Of a DNA stretch of 64,000 nt, positions 28,064 to 36,829 are shown piece by piece (position 1 is the stretch's first letter; the number at the start of each line of letters is the position of its first letter). The translations under genes and the position numbers were made by a program. Source of the DNA: an uncultured Phycisphaerales bacterium (lineage in GTDB: Bacteria; Planctomycetota; Phycisphaerae; Sedimentisphaerales; Anaerohalosphaeraceae); contig CALMLO010000014.1 of the NCBI GenBank assembly GCA_937868095.1, forward strand, positions 1 through 64,000, given 5' to 3'. The notes under the pieces are model-generated. The model saw nothing but the letters and a program-made list of their open reading frames with translations, was not told where the DNA came from and searched no databases.

Positions 28064-28900
28064 ATGAAAACAAAATCCGCACCAAAACCCGCCTTTACCT
28101 TAATCGAACTGCTCGTCGTGATTGCCATCATCGGCCTGCTGCTCTCCATTATCCTGCCGGCCCTGCGCATGGCCAAACTCCAGGCCCAGGGTGCAGTCTG
28201 CCTGACGAATGTCAATGGCCTCGCAAAGGCCTGGACGGTCTATGCTGGCGAAAACAGAAACCGAGTCGTCGGCCCCATGGTCGGCTCAAGCCAGGACCCT
28301 TACTACTGCTGGGTCAATGCCCCCCAGCGGTTGGACGGCACAGTCGTTTCCGCCGAAAACTCCCTCGCCGAAGATGAGATCCGCGGCATTGAAAAGGGAC
28401 TGCTCTATCCCTATGCGGAAAGCAGCCAAATCTTCCACTGCCCCTCCGATAAACGCTATCTGCACCCCCCGTCAGCCGTCGCAGGAACGGGCGTAGGCGG
28501 CTATCGCAGCTATTCCCTGGTAGCCGGCACAGGCCCCTCCCCTCTCTCCGAAATCCAATGGCAGGGATACTACCCCCATCTGACAACCACAGCCATCCGA
28601 GCGCCGGGCAATAAATACATCTTTGTGGAAGAAGTGGACGGCCGCGGACTCAATGTCAACTCGTGGGTAATCAAGCCCCAGACGCCGACAACCTGGGTGG
28701 ACCCCATTTCAATCGCCCACGGAGGCCACAGCATTTTGGGATTTGCCGACGGCCACGGCGAAAAACACCGCTGGCTGGACTCCTCGACCATCAAAATGGC
28801 CAAAGAACAGCGAACCAACTTCAGCGACATTCCTGCCGGCGAAGGAGCCGACTTGGCCTATATGATTCGCAATTTCCCCTTCGAGCGGTTTTATCCCTAA
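28064..28900 (+). CDS. Prepilin-like protein with N-terminal methylation motif and H-x9-DG tail
   Basis: The 278-residue protein has a type IV prepilin leader (KPAFTLIELLVVIAIIGLL) with cleavage expected before Phe and a Glu at position +5 of the mature protein. It ends with HGGHSILGFADGHGEKH, a form of the H-x9-DG motif seen in the large families of prepilin-like proteins of planctomycetes (DUF1559-like). Such proteins are processed by a prepilin peptidase and exposed at the membrane or cell surface; their precise roles are not established. AGGAA lies 8 nt upstream of the ATG. Its stop codon overlaps that of the convergent lipoprotein gene. Confidence 0.88.
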   Translation: MKTKSAPKPAFTLIELLVVIAIIGLLLSIILPALRMAKLQAQGAVCLTNVNGLAKAWTVYAGENRNRVVGPMVGSSQDPYYCWVNAPQRLDGTVVSAENSLAEDEIRGIEKGLLYPYAESSQIFHCPSDKRYLHPPSAVAGTGVGGYRSYSLVAGTGPSPLSEIQWQGYYPHLTTTAIRAPGNKYIFVEEVDGRGLNVNSWVIKPQTPTTWVDPISIAHGGHSILGFADGHGEKHRWLDSSTIKMAKEQRTNFSDIPAGEGADLAYMIRNFPFERFYP

Positions 28901-29472
28901 CGCTCTGAAGGCGGCTGATAGGGCTTCAGGGCGGCCGGCTCGCCAAAGACACGCTCCACCATCTCCGGCTGTTCAAGAAAGGCCTGCAATTGCAGCGTGG
29001 ACGCCGTAAGCACCAGCCGGTCTTCCACCATTTCATGCTTGAGAAGCCCCGGCTTTTCCGAGAGCAGTTTCTCCATCGCATCCGGCATCATCGCGGACAA
29101 AACCAGATTCGGTTCGCTCGCCTCAACAAGATAAAACGTATGCACCGGCAGAAGGTGATATTCCCACCACCCGCCGGCTTCAAGCGGCTGCCGTTTGGGG
29201 TAAAGGTCAAGAAAGCGATTGTCTCCGATTTGAACCAGATGGGCCAGCAGATAACTCCGCTTCTGATCGTTTTCAACAATCACCAGGTCATAGGAATTTG
29301 TGTTTTCATGCCGGGTGAAGCACCACATCTCGTTCTTTTCCGTCTGCCAGCAGCCGCCAAGTTTGGGGTCAAAAACCACCGTCTCCTCGGTGTATAACGG
29401 ATAGAGTGAAGGAACACATCCAATCCCTGCCGCCATTAGCAGTATCAGGCCCAACCATCTCTGCCTTGCCAT
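28897..29472 (-). CDS. Hypothetical lipoprotein (191 aa)
   Basis: The N terminus WLGLILLMAAGIGC is a lipoprotein signal with the lipobox AGIGC. The mature part begins VPSLYPLYTEETVVFDP, followed by a small beta-rich domain with LGGCWQTEKNEMW and QIGDNRFLDLYP. I know no function for it. It resembles other small planctomycete lipoproteins with the YPLYTE start. A promoter candidate lies at 29511-29540. The 3' end overlaps the stop of the convergent prepilin-like gene. Confidence 0.8.
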   Translation of the reverse strand: MARQRWLGLILLMAAGIGCVPSLYPLYTEETVVFDPKLGGCWQTEKNEMWCFTRHENTNSYDLVIVENDQKRSYLLAHLVQIGDNRFLDLYPKRQPLEAGGWWEYHLLPVHTFYLVEASEPNLVLSAMMPDAMEKLLSEKPGLLKHEMVEDRLVLTASTLQLQAFLEQPEMVERVFGEPAALKPYQPPSER

Positions 29473-29510
29473 GTTTTATTCTCCTTTTTTCGCTCGTGTA
29501 TCGACTTCTT

Positions 29511-29540
29511 ATTGTAGCGGTTTCGAAGAACCAAAAGCAA
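29511..29540 (-). promoter_or_regulatory. Promoter of the 191-aa lipoprotein gene
   Basis: On the minus strand TTGCTT (29540-29535) and TACAAT (29516-29511) are 18 bp apart, about 40 bp upstream of the ATG at 29472. Confidence 0.45.
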
Positions 29541-29611
29541 GAACCTTTCCTTCTGAAAAATGGTTTACTGAAAAAAGAAAATGTCCCTCCCCCTCAGATA
29601 CTTTTCTCCGT

Positions 29612-29917
29612 TTACCGTTCAATAATAGCGGTTTCAAATTTGGCGTACCGCAGTTTGGGCATTTTCAACTCAACCTCGCCAGAGGTAGTGTGAAAGCGGC
29701 GTTTGTAATGGCCGGCCCGACCGTTGGCCCGCTGATCCGTCCGCTCATACCGCCGGGCATTGCACAGCTGATCCGCCTCGGCGTCCAGCATCTCATTGAG
29801 CGTCTCTTCCACTGTGGAACGCACCAGCTTGCCAAGGTGCGCCTGAATCTGAGATTCATTGATTTTGATCGCATCGCTCAAGTTCTTGTCCGATTGTGCC
29901 GAAGTACTGTTCTGCAT
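29612..29917 (-). pseudogene. IS256-family transposase, N-terminal remnant
   Basis: The frame contains MLDAEADQLCNARRYERTDQ, then RAGHYKRRF and TTSGEVELKMPKLRYAKFET. These are the well-known N-terminal segments of IS256/Mutator-type transposases. It stops after IIER, where an intact transposase of about 400 residues would continue into the catalytic DDE domain, so only about 101 codons remain. I place the start at ATG 29917 (MQNSTSAQSD), preceded by AAAGGA. A minus-strand TATAAT lies near 30016. I could not identify terminal inverted repeats with confidence. The copy is inactive. Confidence 0.8.
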
Positions 29918-30227
29918 CACTGTGTCCTTTCTTTGATTGTCAAGGTTCATATTCACACAATTTTCCCATCGACCAAAGAAAGGACTCTTTTTATCAACTT
30001 TTCAAAGTGCGAAACTTATTATACGTTCTCCAATCCTGAAACGCAGGGCCGAATTAAAGACAAGAACAATCGAAAACAGAAAGGTGTTTAATTCAACGAT
30101 TCCCGAAACCGTGAGCCAAAACCGTCAACGAAAATAGACCTTATTTTTGTCCCATTTGGGCTGAAGACGTACATCTGTGACAATCGGAGGTTTATTTTTG
30201 ACCACGATGTGATGTCCACATTCCTAC

Positions 30228-30662
30228 TTAGCAATTGTTCATTATCTGTGTAATAGCAGTATGAATAATTTCTGGTTTCTTCGTATATAATCGTATCCAA
30301 GCGTTAGATGACCTGTACCATAGTTTGGAGGAATTTTCAAACTTAACTTCTAAATATGGCCCCCAAATCCAGCTTTTTCCTAAATGGATTCCTTGAATAA
30401 AGTCACTATTTCTTCTTTTTTCAGTATTATCCTTAAACCATAAACTAAGTTCTTGAGTAAGCAATCGGAAATTATGGCTAACTAACATGATTCGTTTGTT
30501 GGTAACATACACGCCAGTTTCGAATATAAAAGGTATCCAAAGACCAATTCGATAGTTTGGCCAGGCTTTTCCTGATGCCATCCATATGCTTTTTTTGAAT
30601 AAGTACACCTGTTCATTAGGACAAAATAATGGCAACAAGTTTAAACTAAATCGTATACTCAT
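30228..30662 (-). CDS. AT-rich hypothetical protein with a PH/GRAM-like domain (144 aa)
   Basis: AAGGAG lies 7 nt before the ATG at 30662, so this is a credible gene. The protein has EQVYLFKKSIWMA and then GVYVTNKRIMLVSHNFRLL, a pattern seen in bacterial GRAM/PH-like domains (a strand pair, 'lyvTnkRi', then a membrane-facing loop). It ends in WIRLYTKKPEIIHTAITQ, a likely C-terminal helix. The region is much more AT-rich than its surroundings and lies between two IS256 transposase remnants, which suggests transfer. Bases 29918-30227 and 30663-30740 hold no other gene that I can support. The function is unknown and the domain assignment is moderate. Confidence 0.65.
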   Translation of the reverse strand: MSIRFSLNLLPLFCPNEQVYLFKKSIWMASGKAWPNYRIGLWIPFIFETGVYVTNKRIMLVSHNFRLLTQELSLWFKDNTEKRRNSDFIQGIHLGKSWIWGPYLEVKFENSSKLWYRSSNAWIRLYTKKPEIIHTAITQIMNNC

Positions 30663-30740
30663 AATGAGTCTCCTTACAAGTTACAAAATGATTATGTCCC
30701 AGCCGTAGTTGAAGGTTCATAGCGGCTCCATTGTTTTAGC

Positions 30741-30950
30741 CTATCCGACCCTTCGTTTTTCTGCAAGGGTCTGTTCGTTCTCCAATTCATCCAGATACGA
30801 TTTCAGCATCCAGATCTGTTTATACCCGTCGATCTTCTGGAAGTGTTTCTCGGTCTCCAGGAAGGCGGCCGTCGCCCACCGTAAAGCCATCCGGCTATGC
30901 TGACTGCACGATGTCTTCGATCCATTTTGACGGCTAAGATTCCCGGCCAT
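30741..30950 (-). pseudogene. IS256-family transposase, C-terminal remnant
   Basis: The frame includes SRMALRWATAAFLETEKHF and QKIDGYKQIWMLKSYLDEL, the typical C-terminal helices of IS256-type transposases. The upstream catalytic region is missing, with a stop a few codons before the visible start. It is on the same strand as the N-terminal remnant at 29612-29917 but lies 5' of it, so the two cannot be halves of one copy in its original order. The gap 30951-31334 holds no gene that I recognise. Confidence 0.7.
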
Positions 30951-31334
30951 ATCGCACCCCTATTCAGTTCGTGCGGGAGATTCGGGGAAAACAGGAAAAC
31001 GCGGGACGGTCATCTGTTTTTTATCCTCCTTAAATCAAATTACAGCATCTCTCGCCTCAGACCCGGAAATTCGGTGCACCTCCAAAGGTTGGCAAAACTC
31101 CTTATTTGTTCCCTTCTATTTTTCGATGTCTTTTCCAAAGCAGCCGTTTCGCCGCTATTATACCCCCCCCAACCCCCTCCGGCAGGCTGTTCCCCCAATT
31201 TTTCGTTTAATTTTTCACCCAAAACCCCAAACCCGACCCGCTTCCTCGACTATTCCCCTTTTCACTCTTCATTCTTTCCAAAACTGCGGCTCCGCCTGCA
31301 CGCAAAAAAAGTTTGATAATCACCAAACATTTCC

Positions 31335-31362
31335 TTGATTTCAAAATCATTTATGGTATAAT
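31335..31362 (+). promoter_or_regulatory. Promoter in front of the C-rich repeat tract
   Basis: TTGATT (31335-31340) and a perfect TATAAT (31357-31362) are 16 bp apart. The predicted start near 31369 falls at or just before an ATG at 31372, so any mRNA would be leaderless, or the product is a non-coding RNA. Confidence 0.5.
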
Positions 31363-31371
31363 ACCTCCTGA

Positions 31372-32049
31372 ATGACAAAGGAGCAGACATTCGGCCCAAA
31401 GGAGCCGCAAGGTATAGGAATTAAAGGAATTAAAATGGGCAGCAGAAGGAGCACAACCCGACAACCCTCATCCGCCCCAATCCCCCTCTATTTGCCCCAT
31501 TGTTTCCGGCTTTTCCCCTCCACTTCCTCTCCATTGCCCCCTCTCAACCCTTCCCAACCGGCCCCCCAATCCGTCTCTCCATTGAATTATCAGCAATTGC
31601 CCCTCAATCCTTTCCAACTGGTTCAAAAATCTGTGCCTCAATTAGATTCTCAGCAATTGTCCCCAAACCCCCTCAGCAGCCCTTTTCAACTGGCTCAAAA
31701 ATGCGCGCCGACGTCTCCGCAGGTCCAAAATCCGGCTTTAAAATGCGCGCGGCCGTTTTTAAGTGGCTTTAAAATGCGCGCCGCCTGCACGCCGCGGTGC
31801 GCAAATTTCCCCAAAAACCCCATTTTCAGCCCAAAAACCCAGAAAACAGCAATTTTTGACAACACCTCCCGCCAAACACCCTTGGAAAACCCAGCCCCCC
31901 ACGATGTACCAGCCCCAAAACCCCCAACTCCCCTTATTCCACTTCTTTCAGGAGACAACGACGATTCATCCGCCCCTGAATCACCTGCCCCTGAATCACC
32001 CGTCCCCGCCCCATCCCCTTGCTCAAATCACTCGCGTCGGCTAAACTAA
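31372..32049 (+). repeat. C-rich, imperfectly repeated low-complexity tract with a 225-codon open frame
   Basis: The frame opens with MTKEQTFGPKEPQGIGIKG, but from about codon 30 it is dominated by Pro, Ser, Gln and Asn, and it may not be translated. Imperfect repeats are visible: three units of about 20 residues (PLNPSQPAPQSVSP, QLPLNPFQLVQKSVPQ and PLSSPFQLAQKCAP). In DNA, CTCAAAAATGCGCGCC is followed by two copies of GGCTTTAAAATGCGCGC. Another short repeat, CCCCTGAATCAC, occurs near 31975. Strong C over G skew runs across some 600 bp of the plus strand. I do not recognise the sequence. It separates the IS remnants from the restriction-modification genes and could be a degraded element or a structured RNA. 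Confidence 0.45.
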
Positions 32050-32124
32050 ACCCCATGGAAATCGTCATGAACCTTCAGTCGCGGATAGGATATAAGTTGG
32101 TGTTGAACCAAAGGACTTACTTTT

Positions 32125-33030
32125 ATGACTGTGCTGTGTGAAATAAAGAGTGCCAGGCCGTTTCTGAAATGGGCAGGCGGGAAAGGACAGCTGCTTGATG
32201 AGATTGGTGTACGGCTGCCTGCGGAATTGAGATACGGCAAGATAAAAACATACGTAGAGCCGTTTGTCGGCGGCGGAGCGGTATTTTTTCATATTGCTCA
32301 GCGGTATGACGGCATAGAACGATTCGTCCTGAATGATGTAAATGAAGACCTGATTCACTGCTACAAAATTGTTCAAACCTGTGTGGAGGGTCTTATCGAA
32401 ATATTAAAGGAGTATCAGAAAAAATACCTTGGCTTATCTGAAGAGGAGCGAAAAAACTTTTACCTCAAAATCCGCAAAGAATTTAACAAGGAAAAGGCGT
32501 CGGGATTTTCAGAAAAAACCGCTGCCCAGTTAATTCTCCTTAATCGCACCTGCTTCAACGGTCTTTATCGGGTTAATCGAAAAGGGTTGTTTAACGTTCC
32601 TTTCGGGCGATATAAAAATCCGGCTATTTGCCAGGAGGAAAATCTTCGAGCGGTTTCATCGATTTTGAAAAGGGCCGCTCTTTTGTGCGGAGACTTTGAA
32701 AATTGCTTAAAATACATCGATCAGAACACCTTTGTTTATCTGGATCCGCCGTATCGGCCCATCAGCAAGACAGCCGGTTTTACGTCTTATGCCAAAGACG
32801 ATTTTTCCGAAAATGATCAGATTCGATTGGTTGAGTTTTGCAGGCAGATTCACAAAAGAGGTGCGAAATTCCTCTTAAGCAATTCTGACCCCAAAAACGA
32901 GAATCCCCAAGACCATTTTTTTGATGATTGGTATTCAGATTTTGTTATCGAGCGTGTAAAAGCTGCCCGTGCAATCAACTGCAAGGGTAACAAAAGGGGA
33001 CAGATCAGCGAAATCATTATAACGAATTAG
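32125..33030 (+). CDS. Dam/M.DpnII-type DNA adenine-N6 methyltransferase
   Basis: The 301-residue protein is a D12-class (alpha-type) adenine methyltransferase. It has PFLKWAGGKGQLLDEI, the AdoMet-binding YVEPFVGGGAVFF, the catalytic FVYLDPPYRP (DPPY) and LLSNSDPKN. Relatives such as Dam and M.DpnII methylate adenine in GATC, and M1 of the DpnII system has this type. It is the first gene of a three-gene cluster with a MutH-like nuclease 7 bp downstream and a second methyltransferase after that. AAAGGA precedes the ATG. Its base composition is AT-richer than the chromosome, consistent with acquisition. GATC is the likely target but is inferred from the family. Confidence 0.92.
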   Translation: MTVLCEIKSARPFLKWAGGKGQLLDEIGVRLPAELRYGKIKTYVEPFVGGGAVFFHIAQRYDGIERFVLNDVNEDLIHCYKIVQTCVEGLIEILKEYQKKYLGLSEEERKNFYLKIRKEFNKEKASGFSEKTAAQLILLNRTCFNGLYRVNRKGLFNVPFGRYKNPAICQEENLRAVSSILKRAALLCGDFENCLKYIDQNTFVYLDPPYRPISKTAGFTSYAKDDFSENDQIRLVEFCRQIHKRGAKFLLSNSDPKNENPQDHFFDDWYSDFVIERVKAARAINCKGNKRGQISEIIITN

Positions 33031-33037
33031 GTTGTCT

Positions 33038-33676
33038 ATGGAAAGAGAAGAAGCAATTAGGCGTCTTCAGCAAATTGTAGGGAAAGATCTCCGGCAGTTG
33101 GCTGACCAATATGGAATAACTGTTTTCAAAGAAGGAAAGAAAAACAAGGGTTGGGTGGGTCATACACTTGAACGCTATCTTGGTTTGCCTTTAAATTCTG
33201 CACAATCGCCTAATTTTGGTTCCTGGGAGCTTAAGACGGTTGCGCTGAAATACAACAGCAAGGGCCGGCTCGCAATTAAAGAAACAATGGCTCTTACTAT
33301 GATAGACCCCGTTAATGTGGCCAATACACCCTTTGCACAGAGCCATTTGCTTGCTAAACTTAAAAAGGCAATCATTGTGGGGAGGATCTGGGTTTCGAAA
33401 GATGAGCCCTCGTCCATCATCCGCTGCGTAAAAACGTTTGATCTTACAAATCCGGAGCTCTTTCGAGTAATAGAAAATGACTACAAGATGATCAGAGAAA
33501 ATATATGCGAAAAGAATATTAGCCTTCAAGGTTTATCAGGAAGAATGGGGGTTCTTATCCAGCCAAGAACGAAAGGTCCGGGACACGGAAGCACTTCTCG
33601 TGCCTTTTATGCACGAAAAGAGTTTTTGAAAAGATACGTTTTTCAAGAATTATTTATTAACACAGAAACACAATGA
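33038..33676 (+). CDS. MutH/Sau3AI-like restriction endonuclease
   Basis: The 212-residue protein aligns by eye along its whole length with MutH. It has NKGWVGHTLERYLG (MutH KGWIG..LE..LG), FGSWELKTVALK (MutH GVELKTIPV), SHLLAKLKKAI (MutH SHVRHKLKRVL) and a C-terminal RAFYARKEFLKRYVF. The catalytic Glu45, Glu64 and Lys66 are visible, but the position of the metal-binding Asp holds Asn59 (SPNFGSWELK) with two residues fewer in the loop. In this context it is probably the GATC-cleaving partner of the Dam-like methylase, not a mismatch-repair MutH. I start at ATG 33038; a TTG at 33032 is also in frame. The 3' end overlaps the next methyltransferase gene by four bases. Confidence 0.82.
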   Translation: MEREEAIRRLQQIVGKDLRQLADQYGITVFKEGKKNKGWVGHTLERYLGLPLNSAQSPNFGSWELKTVALKYNSKGRLAIKETMALTMIDPVNVANTPFAQSHLLAKLKKAIIVGRIWVSKDEPSSIIRCVKTFDLTNPELFRVIENDYKMIRENICEKNISLQGLSGRMGVLIQPRTKGPGHGSTSRAFYARKEFLKRYVFQELFINTETQ

Positions 33677-34461
33677 GTGACGAAAACAGCCCTTTGGAAA
33701 GCACTACTGTCTGGTCGTTTCCGGTTCGGGGTTTATGGGCGACGCATACGAACAATTATCGCGGCAATTTTGCTCCGCAGGTTGCCCGCAATATTATTCA
33801 GATGTATTCAGAGCCGGGGGAGGTGGTGCTGGACCCGATGGCCGGCGGTGGTACGACGCTGATCGAGTGTCGTCTGCTGGGCCGCCGCTATATCGGCTGC
33901 GACATCAATCCAGCAGCAGTATCGCTTTGCGAAAAGGCCGTCGATTTTCCGCTTCAGCGTCCCGACGCCGGCGGTCAGATTGTCTGTGCTGATGTGTGTG
34001 ATTTGTCGTTTCTGGCTGACCGTTCTGTAGATTTGGTTCTTACGCATCCGCCGTATCTGAACCTGATTCGTTATTCTCACGGGCGGATTGCGGGGGATTT
34101 GTCTAACATCAGCAGTGTGGATAAGTTCTGTCGGACGATGGAGCAGGCGGCGGCCGAATTGTTTCGTGTGCTCAAAGATGGACACTTCTGTGCCATTCTC
34201 ATCGGTGATACACGGCGCGGACGCCATTTTGTTCCGCTGGCCTATCGCGTGATGGAACGGTTTCTGAAAGCCGGTTTTGTTCTGAAGGAAGACATCATCA
34301 AACTCCAGCACAACTGCACCTGTACGGGGCAGTGGGTTACGGCTGCCCGCCGAAACCGCTTTTATTTAATTATGCATGAACACTTGTTTGTCTTTCGCAA
34401 GCCCGCTGTCGGCGAAGACCTCCGCCGTCTGAAAGATTCCTGCGGTTCCCGCAATCCTTAG
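33673..34461 (+). CDS. Second DNA methyltransferase of the restriction cluster (N4/N6, beta class)
   Basis: The 262-residue protein has the motif order of DpnA-like and other N4-cytosine/N6-adenine methylases, except that the AdoMet site comes first. VVLDPMAGGGTTLIECRLLG gives the AdoMet-binding motif and LVLTHPPYLNLIRYS the catalytic (T/S)xPPY motif. It starts with an ATGA overlap on the nuclease stop codon, so the three genes are one translationally coupled operon. DpnII-type systems often carry two adenine methylases, one acting on single-stranded DNA, and this is a candidate for that role. Its GC content is closer to the chromosome than that of the two upstream genes, which suggests a composite origin. 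The target base is not determined. Confidence 0.85.
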   Translation: MSDENSPLESTTVWSFPVRGLWATHTNNYRGNFAPQVARNIIQMYSEPGEVVLDPMAGGGTTLIECRLLGRRYIGCDINPAAVSLCEKAVDFPLQRPDAGGQIVCADVCDLSFLADRSVDLVLTHPPYLNLIRYSHGRIAGDLSNISSVDKFCRTMEQAAAELFRVLKDGHFCAILIGDTRRGRHFVPLAYRVMERFLKAGFVLKEDIIKLQHNCTCTGQWVTAARRNRFYLIMHEHLFVFRKPAVGEDLRRLKDSCGSRNP

Positions 34462-34575
34462 GGCTGTTTCATTTCAGGTTCCAGCTTGCCGATGGTCTGA
34501 TGGCCTCGGCGGTCGGCGGCTTTTCAGTTTGTGTTTTCTGGATTTTGGGACCTTTTGGGGTTATTGTAGCCGACT

Positions 34576-36396
34576 ATGAAAACGGATTATGATGTTATTG
34601 TTGTTGGCGGCGGACATGCCGGAGCCGAGGCCGCCTGGGCTGCCAGCCGAATGGGTGCCCGCACCCTGCTGGTGACCCTCCGCCGCGATACCATTGCCAA
34701 GATGAGCTGCAATCCCGCCATCGGGGGTATCGGCAAGGGGCAGCTGGTCCGTGAGATCGACGCCCTCGGCGGTCTGATGGCCCGTGCCGCCGATGCGGCC
34801 GGCATTCAGTTCCGCATCCTGAACCGCTCCAAAGGTCCGGCCGTTCAAAGCCCCCGCGCCCAGACCGACAAGTACGCCTACAAGGATTGGATTCGCCAGG
34901 CCCTGGAGGCCGCTGACAATCTTGACATCTATGAAGGAATGGCCGCCGAAGTTCTTCTTCGTCATGGGCGCACAGCCGGCATCAGCTGTACCGACGGCCG
35001 CCGCTTCAATGCCCCGGCGGTCATTCTTACCACCGGCACATTTCTTCGCGGCGTTCTTCACTGCGGGCCGGAGCAGCGGCCCGGCGGTCGGCTTGACGAG
35101 CCGGCCAGCAATGAGCTGTCGGACTGCCTGAAGCGGCTGGGGCTGACCGTGCGCCAGCTGAAGACCGGCACTCCGGTTCGACTGGCTGCCGACACTGTGG
35201 ACCTGGACAAACTCGAAGTCCAGCCCGGCGACCAGCCGCCGGTGCCTTTTTCCTTTCTGACGGAGGCCCTTCCCCAGACGCAGGTTCCCTGCTGGATTAC
35301 CTATACCAACCCAGCGATTCACCAACTTCTGCGGGATAACCTGCATCGCGCTCCCCTTTATACCGGTCAGATTGAATCTGTCGGCCCCCGCTACTGCCCG
35401 AGCATCGAAACTAAAATTGTCCGTTTTGCCGACAAAACCCGCCATCAGGTTTTTCTGGAGCCGGAGGACCGGGCCGTTACTACCATTTACTGCAACGGCA
35501 TCAGTACCTCTGTGCCCAAGGATGTGCAGGAGGCGATGCTTCGCCTGATGGCCGGCACCGAAAAGGCCCGCATTGTCCATTATGCTTATGCCATCGAATA
35601 TGATTATTGCCCCGCTGTGCAATTGAAAATCAATCTCGAATCGCGGCTGATTCCAGGGTTGTTTATGGCCGGCCAGATTAACGGCACCACCGGCTATGAA
35701 GAGGCCGGCGCGCTGGGGCTGATGGCCGGCATCAATGCCGTGCTTTCCATTCGAGCAGAGGAACCCTTTGTGCTCGGACGCGACCAGGCCTATATCGGCG
35801 TGATGATTGATGACCTGCTCACGCGGGAAATGGACGAACCGTATCGGATGTTTACTTCGCGGGCGGAATATCGTCTGACCCTTCGAGCCGACAACGCGGA
35901 TGCACGCCTGACGCCGCTGGGATACAAACTCGGCACAGTGGACGAAAGCCGCTGGCAGGCGTACTTGGCCAAACAGCGGCAAATCGAGGAGTTGACGGCT
36001 TATCTGCGTTCCGTTCGGCTGGCCGGCAAGACCCTCTGGGAGTGCATTCAGCAGCCCCAGCATCCGCTGGCTGAAGACCTTTCTTCCGATGAGCAGGTCC
36101 GGCAGAGGGGGCTGCCGGCACAGGTTCTTCAGGCCGTCGCCACGGCGGCCAAATATGAAGGGTATCTGGCCCGCCAGCAGCGGCAGATTGGCAGGTTCCG
36201 GCATCTTGAAAACATCCGCCTGCCGGAGGGGCTGGATTATTTCCAAATTCCTCATCTGCGGTTTGAGGCGAGGGAGAAACTGTCTGCCTTTCGTCCATTT
36301 ACGCTGGGGCAGGCCTCCCGCGTCGGGGGGATTACGCCTGCTGATGTCGATGTGCTGGCTATCTATCTTCGAAAATCGTCAGGCGGCGAGAAATGA
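34576..36396 (+). CDS. mnmG: tRNA uridine-5-carboxymethylaminomethyl(34) synthesis enzyme MnmG
   Basis: MnmG, with MnmE, uses FAD and methylene-tetrahydrofolate to modify U34 in tRNAs reading two-codon boxes. The 606-residue protein begins with the FAD-binding DVIVVGGGHAGAEAAWAASR and has the invariant MSCNPAIGGIGKGQLVREID. It also contains LTTGTFLRGVLHCGP, the Cys-containing PRYCPSIETKIVRFAD and NGTTGYEEAGALGLMAG. The C-terminal MnmE-binding helical part ends in RVGGITPADVDVLAIYL. Length and motifs are complete. No mnmE is in the window. Presence near rnpA and parB, though separated by 19-27 kb, fits an origin-proximal location. No strong ribosome-binding site is visible. Confidence 0.97.
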   Translation: MKTDYDVIVVGGGHAGAEAAWAASRMGARTLLVTLRRDTIAKMSCNPAIGGIGKGQLVREIDALGGLMARAADAAGIQFRILNRSKGPAVQSPRAQTDKYAYKDWIRQALEAADNLDIYEGMAAEVLLRHGRTAGISCTDGRRFNAPAVILTTGTFLRGVLHCGPEQRPGGRLDEPASNELSDCLKRLGLTVRQLKTGTPVRLAADTVDLDKLEVQPGDQPPVPFSFLTEALPQTQVPCWITYTNPAIHQLLRDNLHRAPLYTGQIESVGPRYCPSIETKIVRFADKTRHQVFLEPEDRAVTTIYCNGISTSVPKDVQEAMLRLMAGTEKARIVHYAYAIEYDYCPAVQLKINLESRLIPGLFMAGQINGTTGYEEAGALGLMAGINAVLSIRAEEPFVLGRDQAYIGVMIDDLLTREMDEPYRMFTSRAEYRLTLRADNADARLTPLGYKLGTVDESRWQAYLAKQRQIEELTAYLRSVRLAGKTLWECIQQPQHPLAEDLSSDEQVRQRGLPAQVLQAVATAAKYEGYLARQQRQIGRFRHLENIRLPEGLDYFQIPHLRFEAREKLSAFRPFTLGQASRVGGITPADVDVLAIYLRKSSGGEK

Positions 36397-36458
36397 AGAT
36401 AAAGGGTGTACCGCCAGCCGGTTTTCACAGAAAATCACGCAAAAATCCGCTAAGGCAC

Positions 36459-36487
36459 TTGCATTTTTGGCTTCAGCTGGGTATGCT
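36459..36487 (+). promoter_or_regulatory. Promoter of tRNA-Phe
   Basis: TTGCAT (36459-36464) and TATGCT (36482-36487) are 17 bp apart, with the tRNA beginning 32 bp after the -10. Confidence 0.5.
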
Positions 36488-36518
36488 CACAATTTCTGGG
36501 CATTTTCGGATGCCGGAA

Positions 36519-36591
<73 letters not shown>

Positions 36592-36829
36592 ATTCTCTTA
36601 ACTCCCTATGAAATAGCACCTTAGGGAGATTCTATCTGCCCTCTGCCCCCATTATACTCCAATACCCACGTTTTGCCTTGCCAAGGGAAAAGCAGCGGCC
36701 GAAAGGGAATATGAAATGAGTGAGGGGAAAAGGATTTTTATGAGCCGGATAGGAGGAAAAACACAGTGGCCTTTGCCTATCTCCTGAACAAAACAGCGAT
36801 AATAAACACGATACGCTTTTGCTGTGCCC

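Noticed and set aside
30088..30300. 70-codon minus-strand frame next to the PH-like gene
   Set aside because: It overlaps the end of a better supported gene in another frame and has no convincing start or motif.
34561..36255. 564-codon minus-strand frame opposite mnmG
   Set aside because: It is a mirror frame of mnmG, Gly/Gln/His-rich without motifs.
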